Assembly: GCA_038228485.1 (NCBI GenBank)
Contig: JBBRPG010000157.1
Span: 1 to 9,581 of the forward strand
DNA: 9,581 bases
DNA from: DATARH01 sp038228485
GTDB taxonomy: Bacteria > Pseudomonadota > Alphaproteobacteria > ATCC43930 > CGMCC-115725
Direction of reading: 5' to 3'
Made by a program: the position numbers and the translations under genes. How positions within the stretch are numbered: position 1 is the stretch's first letter; every line of letters begins with the position of its first letter. The notes beneath the pieces are model-generated. The model had not been told where the DNA came from. It searched no databases and was given only the letters and a program-made list of their open reading frames with translations. Shown in pieces: positions 1 through 6,283 of the stretch.

Positions 1-716
1 CGGGTCGGCGCTGCGGCGGTAAAGCCCTGAACCGCGTAATTGCTGGTGTGGACTTTGAGGATCAGCCCGGTCTGCGGCCCGATCGCGGCGGCGAAATCGC
101 GCAGGTGGGTGCGGTTGGTGGTGCCGACCTCGCGCAGGGTGGTGCCGGCGCGGGCCATGATGTCGGGCAGGCGAAACGCGCCGCCGATCTCGATCAGCTC
201 GCCGCGCGAGACGATGGTTTCCTTGCCGGCGGCGAGTGCGTTGAGCGCCAGCACCAGCGCCCCGGCATTGTTGTTGACCGCCAGCGCCGCCTCGGCCCCG
301 GTCAGGCGCTTGAGCCAGCCGGCGACGTGGTCGTCGCGCTCGCCGCGCCGGCCGCCTTCAACCTCGTATTCGAGCGTCGTAGGCTCGCGCATCGCCTCGA
401 CGGCGGCCGCGATCGCCTCCTCGGGCAGCGGCGCGCGGCCGAGATTGGTGTGCAGCACCGTGCCGGTGAGGTTGAAGACGCGGCGCTGCGATTTCTGCAT
501 CAGCCGCGCCAGCGACGCCGCGCCGTCGGCGAGGATGGCTTCGGCATCCGCCGCTTCGCCGCTGGCGCGCCGGGCGGCCAGCGCGTCGCGCACAGCCTCG
601 GTAGTGAGTGCGCGACCGTAGCGCTCGATCAGCGTTGCGGCGCCGCGCAGCACCCGGTCGACCGACGGCAGCGCCGCCCGGCCCTGGCGCCCCCCTTTGG
701 CACTTGGCGCGTTCAT
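1..716 (-). CDS. selA: L-seryl-tRNA(Sec) selenium transferase SelA, N-terminal 238 residues (truncated by window edge)
   Basis: SelA is the PLP-dependent enzyme that converts Ser-tRNA(Sec) to Sec-tRNA(Sec) using selenophosphate. The frame read leftward from the ATG at 716-714 has no stop down to base 1. Motifs typical of SelA appear in order: LPSVDRVL (about 16-23), FNLTGTVLHTNLGRA (81-95), YEVEGGRRGERDDHV (117-131), VNNNAGA (147-153), SRGELIEIGGAFRLPD (170-185), EVGTTNRTH (196-204) and KVHTSNYAVQGFT (221-233). The PLP-binding lysine lies further C-terminal, outside the window. The start overlaps the stop of the upstream selD by 4 bp (ATGA), so the two are probably translationally coupled and form one operon. 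Roughly half of a normal SelA (about 460-470 residues) is visible, and what is seen looks intact. Recognition is by motif from memory, but the match is strong along the whole visible length. Confidence 0.95.
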   Translation of the reverse strand, partial: MNAPSAKGGRQGRAALPSVDRVLRGAATLIERYGRALTTEAVRDALAARRASGEAADAEAILADGAASLARLMQKSQRRVFNLTGTVLHTNLGRAPLPEEAIAAAVEAMREPTTLEYEVEGGRRGERDDHVAGWLKRLTGAEAALAVNNNAGALVLALNALAAGKETIVSRGELIEIGGAFRLPDIMARAGTTLREVGTTNRTHLRDFAAAIGPQTGLILKVHTSNYAVQGFTAAAPT

Positions 717-2944
717 GACGCGGCGACCAGTACCGGCGCCGCGGCCCGGCAATCGGGGTCGAGCCGCACCAGCGGCCTTGCACCCCGCAGCGGATCGACC
801 ACCCCGATCTCGGCGGCGCGGTATCCGGCCGCCAGCAATTCGTCGAGACAGGAGGCGGCGCGGTCCGCCGGCACGCCGGCGAGCAATCCGCCCGCGGTTT
901 GCGGGTCGATCAGCAGCGCCGCCAGCGGCGAGCCCGGATCGGCATCGGCGAGCGCCGCCAGCGCCGACAAATTGCTCGCATGCAGCGAGCTGGCGAAACC
1001 CTCGGCGAGCAGGTCGAGCGCGCCGTCGAGCGCCGGGATCGAGGCCGGGTCCAGGCGCGCATCCGCACCCGACGCACCGAGCATCTCCACCAGATGCCCC
1101 AACAACCCGAACCCGGTAACATCGGTACAGGCGCTGGCGCCGCGCGCGCCGAAGATCATCGACGCCGCTTCCGCCGATTGCAGCATCGTGTCGATCGCCG
1201 CGCTGACGACCCGCGCCGGGGCGCGGCCGCGCATTTCGGCGGCGAGGATGACGCCGGTGCCGAGCGGCTTCGCCAGGATCAGCCGGTCGCCGGGCCTGAG
1301 GCCGCCCTTGCGCAGCAGCCGGCCGGGCCGGGTGCGGCCGGTGATGGCGAAGCCCAGCGCCGGCTCCGCCGCCTCGGCGCTGTGACCGCCGATCAGCACC
1401 GCGCCGGCGGCCTCCAGCACCTCGGTGCCGCCCTTGAGCATGTGGAAGAGGTCGTGCTCGGTGATCGGCGGCCGCGCCGGCGGCAGCGCCGCAATCGCCA
1501 GCGCGGTCTCCGGCACCCCGCCCATCGCATAGATGTCGCCCAGGGCGTGGGTCGCGGCGATGCGGCCGAACAAATACGGATCGTCGACCATCGCGCGGAA
1601 GAAATCGACCGTCTGCAGCAGCGGCGGCGCGCCCGGAAACGACACCAGCGCCGCATCGTCGGGCGCCGACAGGCCGATTGAAACAATATCGCTCCTTGGG
1701 TCGCCCGCGGCCGACGACAGACGCTTCATCACCTGGCCGAGCACGTCGGCCGGTACTTTGGCGGCGCAGCCGCCGCAGCGCATCGCCTCCTCGCCGCCGT
1801 CGATCGTCATCGCCGGCAGCTCGGTGTAGCCGCGCATCCAGCGCCGGTCGATCCACTGCTTCAGCCGCCACAGCCAGGCGCCCTCGGCGGCAAAGCCGCC
1901 GCGCGAGGCAACGGCGCTTGCGTCACCGGTGCCGATCAAGGCCAGCGCCCGGCGTTGCGGCACCCCGCGCCTGAGCGGCCGCCCGGTCAGGCTGCGCCGC
2001 AGATTCTCGGCCAGCGGCGGGCCGGCGCGCACCGCATAGACCCCGGCCTTGTCGCGCGGGTGGCCGCGCATCGAGGCGACATCCCCGGCAGCGAACACCG
2101 CCGGGTCGCTTGGGGAGCGCAGATGCTCGTCGATTTCGACAAACCCGTTGGCGTCAAGCGCCAGCCCGGTTTCGGCCAGCCATGGCGCCGCCGCTGCCTC
2201 GGTCACCCACAGCGCCTCGTCGAAGCCGATCGCGCTGCCGTCGGCGGCGATCAGCCGGCCGGGTTCGACCCGCACCACCGGGCTGCCGGCGACCACCCGG
2301 ATGCCGCGCTCGGCGAGGATGCGGACGAATTTCGCCCGTGCCCGGGGATTGTGCGACGGCAGCAGCGCATCGCGGGTGACCAGCGTCACCTCGGGCGGCG
2401 TTGGCAGCAACCCGGAAAGACGGCGATGCGCCGCCAGGGCCAGCTCGACCCCGCCGGCGCCGCCGCCGACCACTGCCAGCCGCAGCCGGCCGAGCAGCTT
2501 TGCCCGCTCCAGCAACGCTTCCCAGCGCGCGGCGAAACGGTCGATCGGCTTGACCGGCACGGTGTTCTCGGCAGCCCCCGGCACGTCGTCGCGGCGCGGG
2601 GTGATGCCGATATCGAGCGAAACCAGATCGTAGCGGATCGGCGGATGGTCGCGGCAGATAATCTCCCGCCGGACGCGGTCGAGGCCGACCGCCTCGTCAT
2701 GGATCAGCCGCGCCCCGGCAAAGCGGGCGAGGCGCATCAGGTCGATATGACATTCGGCAAAAGCATAATGCCCGGCGACATAGCCGGGCAGCATCCCCGA
2801 ATAGGGAGTTTCGACATCGCGGCTGACGAGGGTGACGCGCACCCCGCTCAAGGGCCGCATGCCAAAGCGCTTCAGCACATGGACATGGGCATGCCCACCG
2901 CCGACAAGCACAAGGTCGCGATCGATCGGAACGCGCGATTGCAT
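713..2944 (-). CDS. selD: FAD-dependent oxidoreductase / selenide,water dikinase fusion (SelD)
   Basis: A 743-residue two-domain protein. Residues about 8-375 resemble a type-II NADH dehydrogenase-like flavoprotein: an N-terminal nucleotide-binding glycine motif LVGGGHAH (13-20), a second dinucleotide motif VVGGGAGGVE (158-167), and an FAD-closing FAAGDVA (284-290). Residues about 385-743 are SelD, which makes selenophosphate from selenide and ATP. The catalytic pair is Cys393 and Lys396 in CGGCAAK (390-396), with the same Cys-x-x-Lys spacing as E. coli Cys17/Lys20. Other SelD landmarks are DDAA (429-432), QTVDFF (444-449), GDIYAMGG (469-476), GGHS (519-522) and TDVTGFGLLGH (607-617). The active-site residue is Cys, not selenocysteine. 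Such fusions are known in bacteria and some algae. The flavin domain may supply or sense reduced selenium, but that role is inference. No clear Shine-Dalgarno precedes the ATG; a hairpin occupies that spot. Confidence 0.95.
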   Translation of the reverse strand: MQSRVPIDRDLVLVGGGHAHVHVLKRFGMRPLSGVRVTLVSRDVETPYSGMLPGYVAGHYAFAECHIDLMRLARFAGARLIHDEAVGLDRVRREIICRDHPPIRYDLVSLDIGITPRRDDVPGAAENTVPVKPIDRFAARWEALLERAKLLGRLRLAVVGGGAGGVELALAAHRRLSGLLPTPPEVTLVTRDALLPSHNPRARAKFVRILAERGIRVVAGSPVVRVEPGRLIAADGSAIGFDEALWVTEAAAAPWLAETGLALDANGFVEIDEHLRSPSDPAVFAAGDVASMRGHPRDKAGVYAVRAGPPLAENLRRSLTGRPLRRGVPQRRALALIGTGDASAVASRGGFAAEGAWLWRLKQWIDRRWMRGYTELPAMTIDGGEEAMRCGGCAAKVPADVLGQVMKRLSSAAGDPRSDIVSIGLSAPDDAALVSFPGAPPLLQTVDFFRAMVDDPYLFGRIAATHALGDIYAMGGVPETALAIAALPPARPPITEHDLFHMLKGGTEVLEAAGAVLIGGHSAEAAEPALGFAITGRTRPGRLLRKGGLRPGDRLILAKPLGTGVILAAEMRGRAPARVVSAAIDTMLQSAEAASMIFGARGASACTDVTGFGLLGHLVEMLGASGADARLDPASIPALDGALDLLAEGFASSLHASNLSALAALADADPGSPLAALLIDPQTAGGLLAGVPADRAASCLDELLAAGYRAAEIGVVDPLRGARPLVRLDPDCRAAAPVLVAAS

Positions 2945-2947
2945 CGC

Positions 2948-2962
2948 CGGGCACTATGCCCG
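2948..2962 (-). promoter_or_regulatory. Small hairpin directly before the selD start codon
   Basis: A perfect 6-bp inverted repeat (cgggca/tgcccg) with a 3-nt loop. On the minus-strand transcript it ends 3 nt before the selD ATG, where a ribosome-binding site would normally sit, and no purine-rich Shine-Dalgarno is visible there. It could modulate initiation. A chance hairpin in GC-rich DNA is equally possible. Confidence 0.35.
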
Positions 2963-2978
2963 ACGGCTCGCCCTCGCG

Positions 2979-3016
2979 CCAATCGGCCTATTCAAGCCCA
3001 ATCGGTCTCTTCAAGC
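2979..3016. repeat. Tandem 19-bp direct repeat in the selD leader
   Basis: Two abutting 19-bp units, 2979-2997 and 2998-3016, differ at only two positions (consensus ccaatcggyctmttcaagc). They start 35 bp upstream of the selD ATG, in the 126-bp gap between the exported peptidoglycan-binding protein gene and selD. Two head-to-tail copies could be binding sites for a regulator, but a simple local duplication would look the same. No transcription-factor family is recognised. Confidence 0.6.
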
Positions 3017-3031
3017 AGGAGGCGCAGAGGC

Positions 3032-3051
3032 GGGCCGAGGATTCTCGGCCC
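3032..3051 (-). terminator. Stem-loop after the peptidoglycan-binding-like gene
   Basis: A perfect 8-bp GC-rich stem (gggccgag/ctcggccc) with a 4-nt loop, 19 bp past the stop codon of the minus-strand gene ending at 3071. No T-run follows on the minus strand, so it is not a textbook intrinsic terminator. It could be a Rho-assisted end, an mRNA 3'-end stabiliser, or an attenuator between that gene and selD. Confidence 0.45.
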
Positions 3052-3070
3052 ACCATCCGCCTGCGTGTTG

Positions 3071-3688
3071 CTAGCGAGCCTGGTTCGCCGGCAGCGGGTT
3101 CGTCGCCGAGCCCGGAGCCGCCTGGTTCTGCTGCGGCATCGCCTGCGGCTGCATCGGCTGCTGCATGCCCTGCTGACTGGGGCCGCCCATCAGCCGGGAC
3201 ATCGTCTGCTGATCGAGGTCGGCGGTCTGCGGCAGGCCGTTCTGCTGCTGGAATTGCGACAGCGCCTGCTCGGTGTGCGGACCCATGATGCCGTCGACCA
3301 CGCCCCGGTAGAGGCCCTGCGACTTCAGCTGCTGCTGGGCCTGCTGGATGTCCGATTGCGACATGCTGGCTTGCTTGTTGCCGCCCTGGAAGCTGTTGTT
3401 ATTGTTATTCATCGCCGGCGCCGGGTTGGCGGCGGTGGTGGACGGGTTCATGCTCGGCGGGGTGGAAGCGGCCGGCGGGTTCACGCCCGACGGTCTCGCG
3501 GCCGACGTATTGACGTTCGACGGATCCGTCATGGTCGACGGGTTGGCCACGGCCGGCGAATTCGGCATCGCGGTCGACGCGCCCGGCATGGGCTGCGGCA
3601 TGGTCGGCGCCGGGGCCTGGGCATGCGCGACACCGGCGATGCCAATGGCGGCGGCAAGCGCCACGGTGGCGGTGAGGGTGCGGTTCAT
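3071..3688 (-). CDS. Exported protein with a peptidoglycan-binding-like domain in low-complexity sequence
   Basis: A 205-residue protein. Residues 1-23 form a Sec signal peptide (basic MNRT, hydrophobic stretch, AHA cleavage site before Gln24), so the product is probably periplasmic or surface-located. Residues about 24-110 are low-complexity, rich in Pro, Ala, Ser, Asn and Met, with an NNNNN tract at 94-98. Residues about 112-168 fit the PG_binding_1 fold, including QQLKSQGLYRGVVDGIMGP and a Phe-Gln-Gln-Gln-Asn-Gly-Leu segment. A Gln/Met/Pro-rich tail follows. There is no catalytic domain, so it may act as a wall-binding or scaffold protein; the function is not known. The start is supported by GGAG at 3696-3699, 7 nt before the ATG. 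It reads in the same direction as selD but is separated from it by 126 bp and a hairpin, so it is probably not part of the selenium operon. Confidence 0.85.
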   Translation of the reverse strand: MNRTLTATVALAAAIGIAGVAHAQAPAPTMPQPMPGASTAMPNSPAVANPSTMTDPSNVNTSAARPSGVNPPAASTPPSMNPSTTAANPAPAMNNNNNSFQGGNKQASMSQSDIQQAQQQLKSQGLYRGVVDGIMGPHTEQALSQFQQQNGLPQTADLDQQTMSRLMGGPSQQGMQQPMQPQAMPQQNQAAPGSATNPLPANQAR

Positions 3689-3709
3689 CTGAAATCTCCG
3701 AAAATCACT

Positions 3710-3738
3710 GAAAGACGAACAAGTCGTCCCTCTGTCAA
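3710..3738 (-). promoter_or_regulatory. Candidate promoter for the peptidoglycan-binding-like gene
   Basis: A perfect -35 hexamer TTGACA (minus strand, 3738-3733) lies 45 bp upstream of the start codon. At a 17-nt spacing the -10 would be TCTTTC (3715-3710), a poor match. Transcription from here would leave a leader only just long enough to hold the GGAG ribosome-binding site, so this is a weak candidate. Confidence 0.3.
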
Positions 3739-3814
3739 CGGAGCTGCGGCACGGTTGTTCCCCGCCCTGTTCCCGTAACTCTTTGATTTTAAACCTGTGA
3801 TCGATTAAGCGGAG

Positions 3815-3835
3815 GCCCGCACGCCCATCGCGGGC
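3815..3835 (-). terminator. GC-rich stem-loop after the MBL-fold hydrolase gene
   Basis: A perfect 6-bp stem (gcccgc/gcgggc) with a 9-nt loop begins 7 bp past the stop of the MBL-fold gene. No T-run follows on the minus strand. Its position suggests a transcript end, but the structure is modest for GC-rich DNA. Confidence 0.3.
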
Positions 3836-3841
3836 GCTCGG

Positions 3842-4720
3842 TCAGCCGCTAAAATCGAAGCGGTAGGCGCCGTCGTGCCGCTTGATATGGCCGCAGGTCG
3901 GGGCCGGGAAATGCGCCGGCAGGATCAGGTTGCCGCTGTCGGCGTGCTCCTCGACCAGCCGGGTGCGGCTGACGCGCGAGGCGTCGGCGTCGGTGCACGC
4001 AAAGGTCGACCATTCCGGCTTGAGGCATTGCAGCGGATGGTGCAGCACGTCGCCGATGAAGACGCCGCGATCCCCGCCCGAGCGCGCGTGGATGACCACG
4101 TTTCCCGGGGTGTGGCCGGGGTAGGGCTCGAACCACAGCCCGTCATCGAGCGCGTAATCGTCGCCGACCAGCAGCGCCTGCCCGCTCTTGACCACCGGCA
4201 GGACGCTGTCGCCGAACGCCAGCGCGTGCGGGGAATCGACGCCGCTGGAGTGAAAATCCTGCCAATGGTCGTATTCGCGCTTGGCCATCACGTATTTGGC
4301 GTTGGGGAAGGTCGGGACCCAACTGCCGTCGACCAGCCGCGTGTTCCAGCCGACATGGTCCCAGTGCAGATGCGTGCACATCACATAGTCGACCGCCTCG
4401 GGTTTGACCCCGATGCGGGCGAGATCCTCGATGAACGGGCCGTGCATGCGGTGGAATTGCGGCCGGCTCGGCCGGTCCTTGTCGTTGCCGATGCAGGAAT
4501 CGATGAGGATCGTGTGGCGGCCGGTGCGCACGACAAAGCTGTGAAAGCTGAACATCAATTTCCCGGTGCCGGGCTCCAGCAAACGCGGCCCGAGCAGATC
4601 GGCGTGCTCCTCGACCACGGCCGGGTCGAAATCGGGGAAGAACTCGGACGGGGCGAAGAACGGGCCTTCGTAATCGGCGATGCGGTTGATCTCGAAACTG
4701 CCGATGCGGGTGGGCTGCAT
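3842..4720 (-). CDS. MBL-fold metallo-hydrolase (lactonase-like)
   Basis: A 292-residue metallo-beta-lactamase-fold hydrolase. The full dinuclear metal set is present: THLHWDH (116-122; His117, His119, Asp121, His122), PGHTPG (201-206; His203), GDVLHHP (223-229; Asp224) and AHFP (269-272; His270). The layout resembles the lactonase/quorum-quenching-like hydrolases of this superfamily, but the substrate cannot be read from sequence. The start at 4720 is chosen because GGAGGAG (4732-4726) lies 5 nt upstream. The open frame runs on to 5557, but that extension is antisense to the VOC gene and reads as Arg-rich nonsense. No signal peptide is seen, so it is probably cytoplasmic. It is divergent from the VOC gene across an 87-bp gap, so the two may share a control region. 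Confidence 0.9.
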   Translation of the reverse strand: MQPTRIGSFEINRIADYEGPFFAPSEFFPDFDPAVVEEHADLLGPRLLEPGTGKLMFSFHSFVVRTGRHTILIDSCIGNDKDRPSRPQFHRMHGPFIEDLARIGVKPEAVDYVMCTHLHWDHVGWNTRLVDGSWVPTFPNAKYVMAKREYDHWQDFHSSGVDSPHALAFGDSVLPVVKSGQALLVGDDYALDDGLWFEPYPGHTPGNVVIHARSGGDRGVFIGDVLHHPLQCLKPEWSTFACTDADASRVSRTRLVEEHADSGNLILPAHFPAPTCGHIKRHDGAYRFDFSG

Positions 4721-4807
4721 GGTCGCTCCTCCGGACTTTGACCCGAGCTTAGCGCCTGCTACGCTCACCGCAGCAACTTTCCGCTCGTTCCGCGACAGGA
4801 GCCTGCT

Positions 4808-5248
4808 ATGCCCGACGATGTGAAGTTCATGAGCCAGGCCGCCGACACGCCGGTGACGATCACCGGCCTCGACCATGTCGTGCTGCGCGTCGCCAGCCTG
4901 GAGCGCGCGATCCAGTTCTACGGCACGGTGCTCGGCTGCCCGATCGAGCGCGAATTGCAGGAGCCGCGGCTGGTGCAGCTGCGCGCCGGAACCTCGATGA
5001 TCGACCTGGTGCCGTGCGAGCCGGGCGAAGAGCCGGGCGTGTCGATGGACGGGCGCAACATGGACCATTACGCGGTGCGCGTCGCGCGGATGGACGTGCC
5101 GGCGCTGACCGCGCATCTGGCGAAGCACGGCATCGACCCAGGGGAAGTCCGCCGCCGCTACGGCGCCGAGGGCTACGGCTCGTCGATCTACATCACCGAC
5201 CCCGACGGCAACACGGTCGAGCTCAAGGGCCCACCCGAGACGGCGTAG
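4808..5248 (+). CDS. VOC-family (glyoxalase/bleomycin-resistance/dioxygenase fold) protein
   Basis: A 146-residue protein with one complete pair of beta-alpha-beta-beta-beta modules. The first begins ITGLDHVVLRV (18-28), the second MDHYAVRV (85-92), and it closes with YITDPDGNTVELKGP (128-142), a VOC hallmark. Likely metal ligands are His23, His87 and Glu138. The position usually held by the first-module Glu appears to be Asp66 (MIDLV), so metal binding may be altered. Members include glyoxalase I, FosA-type resistance proteins and ring-cleaving dioxygenases; the reaction here cannot be assigned. AGGAG at 4797-4801 lies 6 nt before the ATG. It is the only plus-strand gene in the centre of the window, divergent from the MBL-fold gene and convergent with the dehalogenase gene. 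Confidence 0.9.
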   Translation: MPDDVKFMSQAADTPVTITGLDHVVLRVASLERAIQFYGTVLGCPIERELQEPRLVQLRAGTSMIDLVPCEPGEEPGVSMDGRNMDHYAVRVARMDVPALTAHLAKHGIDPGEVRRRYGAEGYGSSIYITDPDGNTVELKGPPETA

Positions 5249-5298
5249 CCGGGTGCGGAGCCTTATCGGCTTCAGCGAAAGGGATATCGCCTTTTTCT

Positions 5299-5379
5299 TC
5301 GCTTCCCGGCGCAAGCCGGGACCCACCCTTCGGCGTCCGGGCAACGGGTAAGTGGGCCCCGGCTTGTGCCGGGGAGCGA
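5299..5379. repeat. Intergenic palindromic repeat, family A copy 1
   Basis: Inverted arms 5299-5325 and 5353-5379 pair over 27 bp with three mismatches around a 27-bp spacer. Each arm also contains a smaller palindrome (cccggc...gccggg). It lies between the convergent VOC and dehalogenase genes, 50 bp past one stop and 18 bp past the other, so its transcript would fold strongly in either direction and could serve as a two-way 3'-end structure. The arm sequence recurs at 7067-7157. Confidence 0.8.
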
Positions 5380-5397
5380 TCTTTCGAGCGGCTATCC

Positions 5398-6273
5398 TTA
5401 TGAGAAGAATTCCTTCAATGCCGCATAGACCTGGTCGGGCTGCTCCTCGGGGATGAAATGGCCGCTGTCGATGCCGTGGCCGCGCACGTCGTCGGCGTGG
5501 TCGCGCCACACCTTGAGCAGATCGTAGCCGCTGCCCTGGCCGCTGCCCGTGCCCCACAGTACCAGCATCGGCACCTTGACCTTTTGCGCCAGGTCGGCGC
5601 GGTCGTGGACCAGGTCGATTGTGGCGCCGGCGCGGTACTCGTCGCAGGTCGCGCGGATCGTCTCCGGATTGGAGAAGCAGCGCAGGTATTCGGCATAGGC
5701 CTCCGGCTCGTGCGCGCCGGGGCGGCCGGCCAGACCCAGCATCTTCTTGAGGAACAATTCAGTCTCGGCGGCGATCATCGTCTCCGGGAAGGGTGCGCGC
5801 TGGATCAGGAAAAACCAGTGCCAGCTCCCGGTCGCGGCCTTCTGGTCAATGGTTTCAAAACGGTAGAGCGTCGGCACGATGTCCAGCGTGGCGGCGCGGG
5901 TGATCCTGTCGCCGTGATCGCGCAGCAGCCGGTGGGTGACGCGGGCGCCGCGGTCGTGACCCGCGACGGCAAAGCGGTCGTGGCCCAGCGCCGTCATCAC
6001 CTCGACCTGGTCGAGCGCCAATGCGCGCTTGGCGTAATTGACGAAATCATCGCCGGCCGGCGGTTTCGAGCTGTCGCCGTAGCCGCGCAAATCGGGGATG
6101 ACGACGGTAAAGTCCTGCGCCAGCCGCGGCGCCACCTTGCGCCACATGATGTGGGTCTGGGGATAGCCGTGCAGCAGCAAGAGCGGCGGCCCGCTGCCGC
6201 CGGTGACGAGGTTGATAATCGCGCCGGAAGTCCGGATTTGGCGCTGTTCGAACCCGGGAAAGAAATCGGGCAT
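5398..6273 (-). CDS. Alpha/beta-hydrolase, predicted fluoroacetate/haloacetate dehalogenase
   Basis: A 291-residue alpha/beta-hydrolase that fits the fluoroacetate dehalogenase family (hydrolysis of fluoroacetate to glycolate and fluoride). The full known active-site set can be placed: nucleophile Asp107, with Arg108 and Arg111 for the substrate carboxylate (GHDRGAR, 105-111); Asp131 (LDIVPT) and His272 (DSGHF) of the triad; and halide ligands His152-Trp153 (SWHW) and Tyr213 (DEYRAGA). HGYPQT (35-40) is the oxyanion region. The N-terminus (MPDFFPGF) and length also match the Rhodopseudomonas palustris enzyme as I recall it. An epoxide hydrolase is less likely because the His-Trp-Tyr halide pocket is present. 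The start lies 10 bp after the dienelactone-hydrolase stop, with a weak GC-rich ribosome-binding site, so the two are probably co-transcribed. Activity on fluorinated rather than chlorinated acids is inference. Confidence 0.87.
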   Translation of the reverse strand: MPDFFPGFEQRQIRTSGAIINLVTGGSGPPLLLLHGYPQTHIMWRKVAPRLAQDFTVVIPDLRGYGDSSKPPAGDDFVNYAKRALALDQVEVMTALGHDRFAVAGHDRGARVTHRLLRDHGDRITRAATLDIVPTLYRFETIDQKAATGSWHWFFLIQRAPFPETMIAAETELFLKKMLGLAGRPGAHEPEAYAEYLRCFSNPETIRATCDEYRAGATIDLVHDRADLAQKVKVPMLVLWGTGSGQGSGYDLLKVWRDHADDVRGHGIDSGHFIPEEQPDQVYAALKEFFS

Positions 6274-6283
6274 CGGCCGCGCC

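Noticed and set aside
48..1385. 445-codon open frame on the plus strand
   Set aside because: It is antisense to selA and selD, which have clear family motifs. The translation is Arg/Ala-rich without recognisable domains, as expected for shadow frames in GC-rich DNA.
713..2944. Selenocysteine (in-frame TGA) in SelD
   Set aside because: The frame is uninterrupted and the catalytic position is encoded as Cys, so no recoding is needed.
1955..3778. 607-codon open frame on the plus strand
   Set aside because: It crosses the antisense of selD, an intergenic region with a hairpin, and the antisense of the exported protein gene. The His/Arg-rich translation shows no domain, and it has no supporting ribosome-binding site.
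4721..5557. N-terminal extension of the MBL-fold frame to 571 residues
   Set aside because: The extension is antisense to the VOC gene and crosses repeat A. The internal ATG at 4720 has a strong GGAGGAG site and begins the recognisable domain.
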